NCBI GenBank assembly: GCA_030762935.1
Contig: CM060895.1
Location: forward strand, 41,282,001-41,346,000
DNA from: Hymenopus coronatus
Lineage: Eukaryota > Arthropoda > Insecta > Mantodea > Hymenopodidae
Length of the DNA: 64,000 bases
Direction of reading: 5' to 3'
Part shown: positions 20,994 to 32,867 of the stretch, in pieces
Layout: each line of letters opens with the position of its first letter
Numbering within the stretch: the stretch's first letter is position 1
Notes under the pieces: generated by a model
What the model saw: only the letters and a program-made list of their open reading frames with translations
Database searches by the model: none
Told to the model about the DNA's origin: nothing
Made by a program: the position numbers and the translations under genes

Positions 20994-21165
20994 CATAAAA
21001 ATCCTTAGCACGGCTTCCTTTTAAAGGAAAATAAAGCCGTTAGTCCCGTGTCGTAGATTTATGGCAAGCAAAAGAACCTCAAACCTGATCAAGAGGCCTC
21101 TGAGCAAAATTAAGCCGAGACCATAGTAATTAAGAAGCGTCCTAAAATAAAACTCAATTTTTCTC
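20994..21165 (+). repeat. SINE-A copy, headless
   Basis: Body only: AAAATCCTTAGCACGG, AGCAAAATTAAG and an AAAACTCAATTT tail. It sits between two plus-strand Rep-B copies. Confidence 0.85.
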
Positions 21166-21211
21166 ACCCTCCCGCCCCTCTCTCTCTCACACGCACGCAC
21201 ACACACATACC

Positions 21212-21800
21212 AGTCACACAACTTTCTCTACCTCTGTGTAACAATTTATTGTTAAAAAGCTTAATCCTCTAATTACTTTATGATAATCGAGATAAATATT
21301 ATCAGATATTATCTTAATTACTTTTTTTCTTGTAAGTAGAAGAGAACTAAGGGAATACACTATGCTAAAGTGATAGTAAAATATTTTAAAAGATGCTTGC
21401 CATGTGGTTGAAAACCGTTTCTATGCAGGGCCAGAAGTTTACAACTTTCCGTGTGAGTAAAGTTTAAGTATTTTGAATCAGCAACAAATGTGAAATTCCC
21501 GTTTGAGAAAACTAGGTATTTTAAAATTGAAACCAATAACCAGTAATACCTCGGAAATGGTTAACTCACAGTAAATGCATGTGACATAAATTGTGTGTTT
21601 TAACGAGATCTAAGTTTTTAGTGTAGTAAGATCCAGTGTATCTCTTACCAGTTATGCAAGAGTCCTCCAGAATGAAGAGGGCTTCAGAAGCTATTCCGTG
21701 AAAATTAAGACGCACTTTTCATCTATCATAAAAATAACTTAAACGTATACCATTTTAATCAAAACCGTTAGAGCCATTTTTTGCTAAACTAAACATTTTC
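21212..21800 (+). repeat. Rep-B copy, 3'-truncated
   Basis: From CACAACTTTCTCTACCTCTG to AAAACCGTTAGAGCCATTTTTTG. Confidence 0.83.
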
Positions 21801-23073
21801 CAAATTTATTTTTATTATTTATTTTTATTTTTTTAGTTAGAAGCCATAAACGACGAGTCGATAGTTTATCCCCAGTGCCTTCCTATCCACCAAGAAGACC
21901 AACAAGGGGGCAGCCCACTGGAATGACACAGCTACACAGGGAAAATAGCCGGCTCGGTATCCAACTCATCCTGTAGTTCAATTAAAAACATAGTCCAGGC
22001 GGGTTGGCCGCAGGAGGGTTAGTCCCCGTCGTCACATTCAAGTGAAGCAGAAACCGAGGTGGCATGCTGCAAATGTGTGCTTTCCTTGAAAAGCCAGAAT
22101 CAACTAGACTCAGATACTCACCCTTGAACCAGCAAGATATCCTTCCCATCAACACAGGTTTGCGCACAGCTCTAGGCCACTGGGTGTTTCAGGTTCCTTC
22201 ACTTCGTAGAGGAGCCCACACAGGAGGAATAAAGTGGCTCGGAACACCAGACACGTACCTAGAATAGTAGATTTCTGAATGTATAAAAAGCATCAGCGTT
22301 GCATGGCAACCATACAACAAGAACTGCTCATACATGTTGACTAACGAAGACAATTCTAATTTCAATAGTGAATACGTTCGTGTAGCAGAAAACTAAAAGA
22401 TCGCAAAGCTTCCAATAGAGGAGGATTACACTCTGCTGCTTTCAGCACGGAGGCCGTAGTTTTCAGATGCAGGTGGGTTCCGTTATTTTAATCCAGAAAC
22501 GGTTACTTTCAGAGGCGTTCGTCTGAATGAAGCTAAATATCTGTACTAAAAGATGGCTGGAGAAGCCATATTTATTATGGAAAGCTTGAACACTGCGAAG
22601 CTAAACTCGGAAATGTTCGGATCTAACAGTGCTTGGTTTGCCGTAGGACACGGCTGAGGAGAAGCTCAGGATATTTTGGAGCATTTTTGTGAGCTGCAGA
22701 TGAAACATCAAATGTCACAGCTTATGGTTTTATTTGCAACTTTGCAAGTTTTGAACCTCAACTGCAAGTCGCAAATAAAAGACATGGTGGACGGTCAATG
22801 ATGCCAAGTGAAGTTATGTTTCCTGGTTGATTACATTCTATTCCTAATAAACTGGAGTTGTAATTACCTAGTGATATCAACTGCAGCTCTAACTTTATTG
22901 CTCCTACTATTACAAATTCTTGAGCGTTAAATTATAATAAGAAATACTATTACTGTTCATATTCAATCAGCTATACCATTCCCGTTCCAAGGTTTAATGT
23001 CTTAACGTGTGAATGCAACAGTATGTTGGGTGAGCAGTGTTACAAAAATGAACAGGTAAACACTTTACAAAAA
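21801..23073. other. GC-richer non-repeat block, possible decayed gene
   Basis: Between two Rep-B copies lies a 1.2-kb stretch with more balanced base use. Around 22490-22600 a readable peptide (VTFRGVRLNEAKYLY) continues in a second frame (KDGWRSHIYYGKLE). This could be a frameshifted coding remnant. I cannot identify it, and chance is possible. Confidence 0.25.
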
Positions 23074-23872
23074 TCTCATGTGTTCCATTACTCTACATCT
23101 CTGTAATAAATCATTCTTAAAAAGCTTATTTTTCTACTTCATGTTAATCGATATAAACATTAGCAAAAATGGTCTTATTACTTGGTTCCTTGTTAAATAG
23201 AAGAGAAACAAGGGAATACACTAGGCTAAAGGATATTCAAATCTTTTAAAATCCGGTTGCTATGTGATTGAAATTCGTTTTTTTGTGCTGCCAGAAGTTA
23301 TCCCATGCTCCGTAAGAGTAAAGTTTAAGTATTTTAAAAACTGAAACCAACAAGAAGAATTATCTGGGAAATGGTTAACTCCACGAAAAAACTGTATATG
23401 ACATAATTTGCGTGTTTTAACAAAATCAACATTTTTGTGTAGTAAGTCTTAGTCTATCTCTTCCGGTTTACCAGTGATGCAAAATTCAGCAAAATTCGTC
23501 CAAAATGAAGAGGCTTCAGAGGCTATTCCCAGAAAGTTCAAGATATACACTTTATTTGCCATGCATATCCTTAATATAGGTGTTTTAATAAAAATCGTTA
23601 GACGCATTTAAAAAAATCTATGTAAAGGGTAGTTTTGGTGGGAGAATTTTCTTGTCGCAGCTTTGGAATATACTAAATATAAATACAAAATCTTAGTCTT
23701 TTCGTTTTTGAGCTATGCTGTACACAGAAATTCACACTGGCCTTTTTCTAATTTTTTTATTAATTGGGTCCTCAAAACATGCATTTCCGGTGAAATTTCG
23801 CTGTCCAATTTTTGGGTGTAATATAATATCTTTTCTATAAACTTTACATAGTACGTATATAGAAAGTAAAAA
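23074..23872 (+). repeat. Rep-B copy, complete
   Basis: TCTCATGTGTTCC start, all internal blocks, and an end at TATAGAAAGTAAAAA, about 800 bp. It lies directly before the LINE insertion. Confidence 0.9.
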
Positions 23873-23901
23873 TAAAAAAGAAAGAAAAATATGTTATTTA
23901 T

Positions 23902-24958
23902 GTTAGGAGTCTTCAATCCTTGGATTGGTTTGCAGCGACTCTTCATTCAGATCCTCTCTCTGCTTTCCGTTTGAGTTCTTCATATTTACTGCATTTCATA
24001 TCTTCCATAATTTGTTTTATATATTGTGATCTTGCTCTTCCTTTGCCACTTCTTCCTTCTATCATACCTTCTATTATAATATTCATTATAATATTCAGTG
24101 TGCTCTGATGTCTTAATAAATGGTCTATTAATTTTGTTCTTCTTCTTTTAATTTGGTTCCAAATTAGTTTTTCTGCTTCTGCTCTTTTATATACTTCTTC
24201 ATTTTTAATTTTGTCACTCCATTTAATTTTTAGCATTTTCCTATACCACCATGTTTCAAATGCTTCTATTCTCTTTCTTTCTGCTTTTAAAATTGTCCAA
24301 GTTTCACATCCATATAACATAATACTCCATACATATGTTTGTAATAAATTCTTCCTGGTTTCAAGGCTAATATTGTTTGCAGTAAATAGCTGGTACTTTT
24401 TATTGAAAGCAAGTTTTGCGTGTTGTATTCTACTGGTTATTTCTGTTTTACTCCTTCCATCAGCTGTTATTTTGCTTCCTAGATATTGAAATATTTCGGT
24501 TTCTTCTAATAGTTGTCCATTTAGTTTAATTTTTGTGTTACTATTCCCTTTCTTCCTGCAAGTCATAATTTTTGTTTTTGATTTATTAATGTTTGAGTTG
24601 TAGTTGTTCCTTAATGTATTTTCTAATTTGTTTATGAATGTTTCTAAATCTTTCTTGTTCTCCATTAATATTGCAATATCATCTGCAAAGCGGAGCATAT
24701 TGATTTTTATCCCCTGTATCTTTATTCCAGTGTCTATTTCTTCCGTGATTTCATTTAGTGCACTCTGTATGTATGCATTAAACAGTATTGGGGATAGTGC
24801 ACATCCTTGTCTCACTCCTTTTCTTATATGGACTATTTCTTGGTTTCTCCCACAATTTATAATTGCTTTTTCATCTTTATATAGATTCCATATAATCCTA
24901 AAATCTATAAATTTAATTCCCAGGTTTCTAAGCACTCCAAACATTTTGATCCAATCAA
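23902..24958 (-). mobile_element. RTE-clade LINE, 5'-truncated, with target duplications
   Basis: A minus-strand reverse transcriptase C-terminal half of 333 codons (24944-23943) plus a short 3' end. Motifs: IRKGVRQGCALSPILFNAYI, the catalytic FADDIAIL, YLGSKITADGRSKTEI, LYGCETWTILKAERKRIEAF, and the RTE-style tail KYEELKRKAER. It is flanked by 11-bp direct repeats ATGTTATTTAT (23891-23901; 24959-24969). The endonuclease domain is missing through 5' truncation, typical of aborted retroposition. The frame ends at a TGA where RTE proteins usually have Trp, and RVAANQSKD-like family sequence is readable just beyond, so the last codons are lost by a nonsense change. The RT portion is otherwise intact, which points to a fairly young insertion. 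Confidence 0.9.
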
Positions 24959-24969
24959 ATGTTATTTAT

Positions 24970-25967
24970 ATATGCCAAAAATGCAAAATGCAATATTTTA
25001 AGTGAAACCGTTAAAATGATTATTCCACAATTTGTGTTCATATCATATATTTTAAGTGTTACAAACATGCTCTACCTACGTAATCCCTTTAGAATTGCAC
25101 TTAAAAGCACAGTTTTATTTTGGGTAACATAGGATGTGCTGTCTATTTGCAACCCTATGTTCATATGTTTCCAACGTTTATTAGTAAAATAATATTGCTT
25201 TTGATTACAGAGCCCATTACAACCTTGCAGGTGTGTTCTATTTCTGTTATATCGAGACGGCAGGGAAAATGCTCCCATTGTATCAATCTGCTTCTAGGTG
25301 ATCTATATAACACAAAACTGACGCTATTACCAATGAGATTGCAAACAAATTATAGACCCTGCAGTGTAATTGGATCTCCATTGAATTAATCAGCAGGAGC
25401 AGGTTGTTTTCCTGTTGAGCCAAATAATATTTTACCTCTTCTCACGCACAGGTTTGACTGCACTATGAATTTCTTTCCAAATAAGAAAACTACTTAAAAG
25501 GTCGTTATTGTAATTGATATGATGACTGTTATTAGCACCACCAATTTCTAGATAATAGCCGCAATTATTGCGTCACTACCGTTTCTAACCTGACTGCAGA
25601 CCCGTTGGGACGAATGCAAATAAATTGGACAAATTGAAGAAGGAAAAGAAGATTGCCAATAGCTGTGTTTACAGTTAATTTCCTTAATTGTATAACGTGA
25701 AATCCTTGTATTATAGCTAAAAAAAGTGTACTTCTAATTTCCGATCAAGAAGTATTTTACTGTTATAACCTGCGATTATTACATCACCACTTTGAATATC
25801 ATGCAACATCCGATTGCCATCTTTTCGCTGATGTAATGTGTTCAGCTGGATGACCGGAATCTCCCATTATCTATAAGGAGGTTACGTAACTACATATACA
25901 CAATATTACCTCACAGGACGAAACTACAGCAAATAGCGCCTCTTTTCTTCCCGGTGATTCGTTGGGC
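24970..25967. other. Unassigned sequence
   Basis: No gene or repeat recognised. Short frames at 25120-25389 (+) and 25072-25278 (-) resemble nothing known. Confidence 0.5.
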
Positions 25968-26225
25968 GATGATGATGATTGGTGTTTAAGGGCTCTCAAT
26001 TACCAAGGTCATTGGCGCCCTTAGAAAATAAAATCCCGGCTAAAACCAGAAATAAAAACACAATTAAAATGAATTGCAGAATAAAATGGCAGCTAAAGTG
26101 ACATATAAAACCTGTGGAAAGATACCTATTAATGGCGGAAGCCATAGATGAATCTTAAAAACAACAAACAATGGAGTTATAAAGGTAATTAAAATTACAT
26201 CCACAGGGCAGGGTCACGGGTGATA
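25968..26225 (+). repeat. Dispersed repeat fragment (GTTTAAGGGC type)
   Basis: GATGATGATGATTGGTG followed by GTTTAAGGGC...AGGTCATTGGCGCCC and an A-rich body. The same motif core (GTTTAAGGGC...AGGTCATCAGCG) is inserted in a Rep-B copy at about 28957-29005. I recall related motifs as very common in orthopteroid genomes. Confidence 0.55.
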
Positions 26226-26229
26226 AAAA

Positions 26230-26300
26230 TTTGATGTGTTGCATTCACATGACTTTCTCTACATCTCCATAGCAACACATATGGGCTATTTATTTTAAAC
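26230..26300 (+). repeat. Rep-B 5'-end fragment
   Basis: TTTGATGTGTTGCATTCACA plus ACTTTCTCTACATCTCC, then divergence. Confidence 0.75.
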
Positions 26301-26345
26301 AAACATATCATACAATACATTCGGTACAATTAATAATTTGATAGT

Positions 26346-26374
26346 TATTATTATTATTATTATTATTATTATTT
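26346..26374. repeat. (ATT)n microsatellite
   Basis: About 29 bp of ATT repeats. Confidence 0.95.
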
Positions 26375-26399
26375 TGCTTCTTTGAGTGTTTATTCTACC

Positions 26400-27180
26400 G
26401 AACATCACTATGCCGCACACGAAAGCATGTGGTGTGCAGAAATACTAAAGGTATTGTTAAGAAAATCAATGTTTTGAAACATTTTTTAAGATTCAAATTT
26501 TTTTAATTAACATATCCTTCACAAAACGACCAAACAAACCCATCATAAACCGATCCGTGGTGATATTCTCATATGAGGAGACAATTTCTTCCACATGTAA
26601 GGACAGGTCTATCGTCCAAAGGTGACCCGATACAATAAAAATACGTGGTTCACAATTCCACCATGGTGGTGTATCTGTATGGTGTTGGAGTTAGATATCA
26701 AGGGACGTTCTAGGTGTGCTGTGATAGCTTGACGATACAATGAATGGTGCAATACACTGTAATACTCGATAATATTTTGATTCTCTCTGTGAGAATGCAT
26801 TCTCTATTGAGGATATGTGGGCTAAGGTAAAATGGGAGCTGCGCTCCAATTACCTTTAAGTGGGTGAAAAACAAATATAGCTTCTGGGCACAAATTCAAA
26901 AAGCCTGGGCTCTTGTAGTTTCTCGTCCACGTTACTGTAAGCATTTATTTTGTCTATGCCCCGAAATATGAGAGTAATTATACGGCAGAGGGTTCATACA
27001 CCCGATATTAATTGTGTTTAGTTTTTGTGTTTCAGTTTTAGAAAACAACAGTTTATTTACACATATCTTTTTAGTTATTTAACACGATTGTTAGTAGAAT
27101 TATGTTTTTGTGTGTATAGATAGGCCTATAAGTTCAAATGCCAACATTATATTATTGCAATATTATGTTTTACACGTGAA
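26400..27180. other. Unassigned sequence
   Basis: No recognised gene or repeat. Confidence 0.4.
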
Positions 27181-27189
27181 GTCATAAAA

Positions 27190-27340
27190 TGAACAAACAT
27201 AAAAAAGTGACAAGCAGCGCGAGATTTGAACCTAGGAACATATGAGGGAAAGCAAGACCTTCTTAAACTCTCGGCCACCGTAACCTTATTCTGAGAACTG
27301 GTTTTAGTACTCAATAGTTAACCATTGCGCTGTCAGGCCA
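27190..27340 (-). repeat. Degenerate tRNA-derived SINE
   Basis: On the minus strand a B-box-like GGTTCAAATCTCGCGCTGC follows a tRNA-like stretch (CCGAGAG...). The head is too degraded to assign to a family. Confidence 0.4.
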
Positions 27341-27407
27341 ATGCAGTTCTTTTGTATGCGTTGTGAACACAGTTTTTACGAAGATACCCGAAGTCTTCGA
27401 TTAATGA

Positions 27408-27408
<1 letters not shown>

Positions 27409-27448
<40 letters not shown>

Positions 27449-27461
27449 TATTATTATTATT
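27409..27461. repeat. Back-to-back (AAT)n and (ATT)n microsatellite
   Basis: About 40 bp of AAT followed by about 13 bp of its complement ATT, giving a palindromic junction. The short open frames across it are artefacts of the repeat. Confidence 0.95.
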
Positions 27462-27480
27462 TTCGATGGGTGTACAAATT

Positions 27481-27605
27481 GGCTAGAGAAGATATTATAT
27501 TCCACCCAAAAATTCGACGGCGAGATTTCACTGGAAATATGTGTTTTGATGTCCCCTAAATACAAAAAAATCATTTTTAGAAAAAGGTTCGCATGTGTGG
27601 GATAC
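27481..27605 (-). repeat. Rep-B 3'-end fragment
   Basis: Minus-strand terminal ~125 bp, including GGTGGAAT and GTGAAATC, ending in the CACA region. Confidence 0.78.
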
Positions 27606-27612
27606 ACGTGTA

Positions 27613-28384
27613 TTCCAAATACAAACTATTCTTACAAGAGATTATTCTTCTATCTACAGCATGCTGTGATAAACACTAGCAGGATTAGATTTATTACTTG
27701 ATTCCTGGAGTTAAATCTTTTAAAAGCTGCCTCGCTATGTGAAACAAGTGAGTTTTGGTTCGCTCTGCATGGTCCCGTTTGAGAAATGTAGGTAGTTTAA
27801 AAATGAAATCAATAACAGGAACATCTCGAAAGCGGCCAACTCTATACGAAAAACGTATATGACATAAATTATGTGTTTTAAAGAGAGCTACATTTTTTGT
27901 GCAGTAAATGTTCTTCTATCTCTTACAGTTTAACCGTTATGCAAAATTCTGCAAAACTCATACAGAACAATGAGCCCTATAGAGCCTATTCTCAGGCAAT
28001 TCAAAATATACATTTATTTTGTAATGTAAATATTTTTAATTTATTGCATTTTAATCAAGATCGTTAGAGCCATTTTTGAGAAAAACATTTTCTAAAAATT
28101 TTCCACATAAGGGATAGTTTGTGGTAGGGGATTTTCTTGAAAATCTTCGTGTCGCATGCTTGGAAGATACTAAACATAAATACCAAGTTTGGTATTTAAC
28201 GGTCTTTTCGTTTTTTGAGCGTGCGCGCACGCACATTTTTTTGAAAAAATGCTTTTTCGAACTCGCGGGACATCAAAACACACATTTCCAGTGAAATCTC
28301 GATATCGATATTTTGGGTAGAGCACAATACCTTCTCTAGCTACTATGTACATTATTTGCAAATACGTGCGAGAGAAAGTAAAAA
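27613..28384 (+). repeat. Rep-B copy, lacking the first ~40 bp
   Basis: From ACAAACTATTCTTACAAGAG to the end GCGAGAGAAAGTAAAAA. The TACCAAGTTTGGTA palindrome is intact at about 28182. Confidence 0.87.
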
Positions 28385-28593
28385 GGCTGCTACCGCAAGG
28401 TCCTTTACTGAGTTGCTAAGTTCGCATTGGGTAGTGTTTGCAATCCTCCAATTAACTTCTTTAAGCAGTTCACCAGTTTACTGTCATTAGTACAATCGAA
28501 GTATCCAACATTACTCCACATCTCGAACTCGCAAAATTATATTCTTTGTTTTTTATTTTCTCTAACACATATGCACATGCAGTGTATGCAGTT

Positions 28594-29447
28594 GCTAGAG
28601 AAGATATAGTTTTCCACACAAAACAGTTCATGTCGAGATTACAGCGGAAGTATATGTTTTGAGGTCCTCTGAGTCCATTTTTTTAGAAAAAGGTCCGTGT
28701 GTGCGTGTGGCGTGTCTATGGACAGCAACTCAAAAATGAAAATACCGTTAAATGACAAACTTGGTATCTAGGTCTTCGACAAAATCACTCCACCAGAAAA
28801 TACCCTTTACATGGACATTTTTTTGAAAATCTCGTTTTTCTCAAAAAATGGCTCTAACGATTTTGATTAAAATAGCGCATATTAAAATATTTACATCACA
28901 GATAAAATGTATATTTTGAAATTTCTGGGAATTGCTATTGAAGACCTTTTTATTATCGGTAAGTGTAGTTTAAGGGCGTTCAACTGCTAGGTCATCAGCG
29001 TATTCTGGATGAATTTTACAGAATTTGTACAACACTAAACCGTAAGAGATAAACAACAAATTACTACACAAAACATGTAGATCTCTTTAAAAAACATACT
29101 TTATAACATATACATTTTTCTCGTACAGTTGACCCTTTTCGAGATATTCTTTAGTATTTATTTAGTTTTCAACTACCTAACGTTTCTCAAACAGGAAGCC
29201 ACCTTTCGTTTCATCTGCTTGCCAATCAAAGCAAATCGTGCCTTAAGTTTTCACATAGCCAGTTTTTGAAAGATTAGACTATCGTTTTAGCCTAAGTATA
29301 TTCCCTTATTTCCCTTTTAATACAAGGAAGCAAGTATTAAGACAGATTCGGCTAATGATTATCTCGATTAGGATGATGTAGATCCAAGAATAATATTTTG
29401 TAAGAACAGTCTGTTTGGAGAAAGTTATATGAATGGAAAACACATCA
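28594..29447 (-). repeat. Rep-B copy, nearly complete, with a ~50-bp insertion
   Basis: Minus-strand copy starting at 29447. Its Rep-B sequence is interrupted at about 28957-29005 by a GTTTAAGGGCG...GGTCATCAGCG fragment, bounded by TATT on each side. Confidence 0.87.
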
Positions 29448-30335
29448 TTTTTACTTTCTCTATACGCACTATGTACATAGTGTATAAAACTCCACCCAAA
29501 CGATACCGAGATTTCACCAGAAATATATGTTTTAGGGTCCCATTTATCTAAAAAAAAAAATTCGGAAAAAGGTCCGTGTGGGTGTGTGGGTGTGGGTGTG
29601 GGTGTGTGTGTGTCCCCGTGTATCTGTGAACACGATAACTCAAAAACGAAAAGTAGGTAAAATACCAAACTTGGTATTTAAGTTTAGTATCTTCCAGGGA
29701 TGCGACACGAAGATTTTGAGAAAAATCCCGCACCTCCAACTACCCTTTGCATGGAACATTTTTCGAAAATTTTGATTTTCTCAAAAATGGCTCTAACAAT
29801 TTTGATTAAAATTTCGTATACTAAACATATTTACCTGACAAATAAAATTTATATCTTGAACTTTCTGGGAATAGCCTCTGAAGAGTAGTTTATTCTGGAT
29901 GAATTTGACTGAATTTTGAATAACTGCTAAACCATAAGAGGTGGACAAAAACTTACTGCACAAAAAATATAGAGCACGTTAAAACACACAATTTATGTTA
30001 TATACATTTTTTTCGTGGAGTTCGTCGTTTTTGAGACATTCCTTATTTTTGGTTTCTGCTATGAAAAACTTATACTTTTCTCATACAGGAATTTGTCAAC
30101 TGTTGTCCATACAAACAAAGGAACTTCAATGACATAGCAACCAGCTTTTGATTATCACTTTAACCTATGGCACTTCCTTATTTCGCTTCTACTTACAAAG
30201 AAGCAAGTAATATGGCTATTTCTGCTATTTTTTTTTTTTTTTCTGATTAGCTTGAAGTAAATAGAAGTATAAGTTTTTTTAAGAATAATTTGTTGCAGAG
30301 ATGTAGAGAAAGTCATGTGAATGGTACATATTAGA
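29448..30335 (-). repeat. Rep-B copy, complete (head-to-tail neighbour)
   Basis: A full minus-strand copy of about 888 bp, starting TCTAATATGTACCATTCACA at 30335. Its last bases, GAGAAAGTAAAAA, run straight into the TGATGTG start of the next copy at 29447. The internal repeat tract is GTGTGG-rich, at about 29574-29612. Confidence 0.9.
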
Positions 30336-30716
30336 TTTCTTTTATTTCGATAGCCATAAAACTTGCTTAGCTATTACGTATATCCCAAATTGCTAAACGT
30401 TTCATTCATCGCCATTAGCATGTTCCAAAGATTCCATTAAAGTGTCTTTTCATCAGTGAATCTTACTCGTGTTATTTTTCTTCCTACTGTAAACAAATTC
30501 AAAGAAAGGTTTTTATCCACTTCTTTGGTTCCTTATTTTTCGTTCACATATTCTGTTTGTATTTATTTAGCATTTGCATAGGTAAGCTCGAAAAACATTT
30601 AGGCGCACAGACATTTACATTCAACAAAACAAATACGTTAAATAAACTAGAAGTAAGCCTATAGACATAGTGTATAATGGGAAGTACAAAGAATTCCAGT
30701 TAACCTAAGCAGCGCA
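30336..30716. other. Unassigned sequence
   Basis: AT-rich, nothing recognised. Confidence 0.4.
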
Positions 30717-30748
30717 GTCGTCCGTTCGTCCGTCCGTCCGTCCGTCCG
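30717..30748. repeat. (GTCC)n microsatellite
   Basis: About seven GTCC units, in a GC-richer setting that extends to about 31110. A short inverted repeat GAGGTAGC/GCTACCTC lies at 30868-30891. Confidence 0.93.
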
Positions 30749-31117
30749 AGATCTGGTAGACTTGTGGTGAGCCAAGGTAAAGTTTCTGTCTCCTACCCTG
30801 GTAAGGGTTCAACTATAGGAATGAAGGATGGTTTAGGTTTGGTGAGGTTTCGGTTGATGATGTTAAGGAGGTAGCGCTAAATAGCTACCTCGTACGGTTG
30901 CATTTTTCCTCTGCTCCGGTGGTGTTTAGTTTAATTAAATTTGCTTATGTTGGAGAATTTTGATTGACCACTCCTAAGGCCACTTTGTTCAGCTAATTTG
31001 CTGCTGGTTGGTTTGAAGCCGTTGTTACCGCCGGGGGTGCGCGCAAGTCATGCGGGGTATCCGATACTGCCTATATCGGCGCCTAATTCCATCCTCCACA
31101 TATGCGAGGGCAGAAGC

Positions 31118-31275
31118 CTCATGTAGTTGTGGTGTCGTGGTTACCATGCTAGCTTCTAGTATCGAAAGTTGCGAGCTCAAACCCGGCTGAGGATGATTTT
31201 TTTTTTTTTTTTTTTTTTTTTCGGACGTAAGCATCCTTAGCATGGCTCCCTTCGAAGGGGAGCTGAATCATTTGG
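31118..31275 (+). repeat. SINE-A copy, 3'-truncated
   Basis: The tRNA-like head has B-box AGCTCAAACCCGG. The head-body linker is expanded to about 23 T. The body ends soon after CCCTTCGAAGGGG. Confidence 0.82.
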
Positions 31276-31627
31276 AATTGATGCATTTGGTTTCGTGTAA
31301 TGTTTATTTTCAAGTAAAAGAACCCCTTACCTTGAAAGAGATGGTTCCTGAGCTAAACTACCCATGTTTCAGTTTCGAAGATGTGATTTCATCCTATAGT
31401 GCCATCTATGGGCAATGGGTTGATCCCTCTTCACCACGTTCACATAGTGGCCAACTCGCGAACTAGAGATTCTCTGATCAAAAAGCCACTGTAGTCGGTA
31501 TCCCAAATACGCCGACATGGCACGAGGAAGTTGAATGACCGATAAAGAAGCACATCTCGCTAGAATAAGAAAATAAGTAAAAGGATCCAAAGAATAGAAG
31601 GAAAATTAAGAAACACAAACAATAATA
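31276..31627. other. Unassigned sequence
   Basis: Balanced base composition. Short frames on both strands (31242-31466 +, 31369-31590 -) match nothing known. Confidence 0.35.
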
Positions 31628-32257
31628 TCTGATGTGTTATAATCATATAATTTTCTCCACCTATTTTTCAAAACACCATCCTTACAAAAGCTTATTCCAC
31701 TGTTTACTTTATGTTAAACAAGTACTACATATTTCCAGGCAGGTACAATGAGAATACGGAATTCAGTAGGCTTAAGCGACGATCAAATGTTTTAATGCTG
31801 ATCGCTCTGTAGTGACTTTGAAATTTCTATTACCAGAAGAAATAAAAAGAAAACAGGAAAAAATCAATAATGACTTCCCAATTGAGAATAGTAAGAATTT
31901 ACCATTTCAAACAATTAGCAAAGAATAATTGAGAAATGGTTAACTAAAGAAATCCAATCGTTTGACATAAAGTCTGTGCTTTAACGAGAAGCTATTCTGC
32001 AACAAATTAATCTTGCAAAAGGTCTTTTTCTATATATTTCATGATAATAGAGATAAACACCTGCACAAATGGTTTTATTACATTTTTCCATGTAGAAAGC
32101 GATAGTAACTTTTTTTAAGAATAGGGTCGCTGTCCGATGACCTTGAACGTTGATTCTCCTTCCATGATCACTATAAAAGAAGAAAGATAATTCATTATAC
32201 GAGAAAAGTATATATATTGAATATTAAAAGAATAACAAGGAATATCTCGAAAATGGC
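31628..32257 (+). repeat. Rep-B, two partial copies in direct orientation
   Basis: The first begins TCTGATGTGTTATAATCA at 31628 and breaks off near 31990. A second restarts inside the family (TTCTGCAACAAATTAATCTTG) and runs to GAATATCTCGAAAATGG at about 32257. Confidence 0.78.
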
Positions 32258-32263
32258 AAAGCA

Positions 32264-32867
32264 AAGATTTTCATGAAAATCTCCCCACCATAAACTACCC
32301 TTTACATGGAAACATTTTTAAAATTTTATTTTTCTCAAAACTGACACAAACGATTTTGATTAAAATACCGTGTATTAAAGATACTTACATCACAAATAGA
32401 AAATATATTTTGATTTTTTTTGTGAATGGCCTCTGAAGGCCTCTTTATTCTGGATGTTTTGCTGAATTTTGCACAACGTTCAAACCATAAGAGTTAGACA
32501 AAAAATTACCAGACAAATAATGTGGATCTCGTTAAAACGCACAATTTACGGCATATACGTTTTTCTTGTATAATTGACGGTTTTCGAGATATTCCTTGTT
32601 ATAAGTTTCAATTTTAAACTGACAAATTTTTCTCAAATGGGACCATACAAAGCCAACTGAACCCAATTGTTTCACATAGCGACCAGTTTTTAAAAGATTT
32701 GACTATCGCTTTATCCTAATATATTCCCTTATTTCCCTTCTACCTACAATATAGCAAGTAATAAGACCAATTCTGCTCATGTTTATCTCGATTATATGAT
32801 ACCCTTTTGTAAGAATAGTTTGTATATGGAACAGCTAGAAAAAGTTATGTGAATGGAACTCATCAGA
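32264..32867 (-). repeat. Rep-B copy, 3'-truncated
   Basis: Starts TCTGATGAGTTCCATTCACA at 32867 on the minus strand and ends in the GATTTTCATGAAAATC palindrome, meeting the plus copy back-to-back. Confidence 0.84.

Noticed and set aside
27341..27559. Open frame with a long Asn/Tyr run
   Set aside because: It is only the AAT/ATT microsatellite and a Rep-B fragment read in frame.
30868..30891. GAGGTAGC...GCTACCTC as a let-7-like microRNA hairpin
   Set aside because: The stem is only 8 bp and the sequence departs from let-7 after the first bases.
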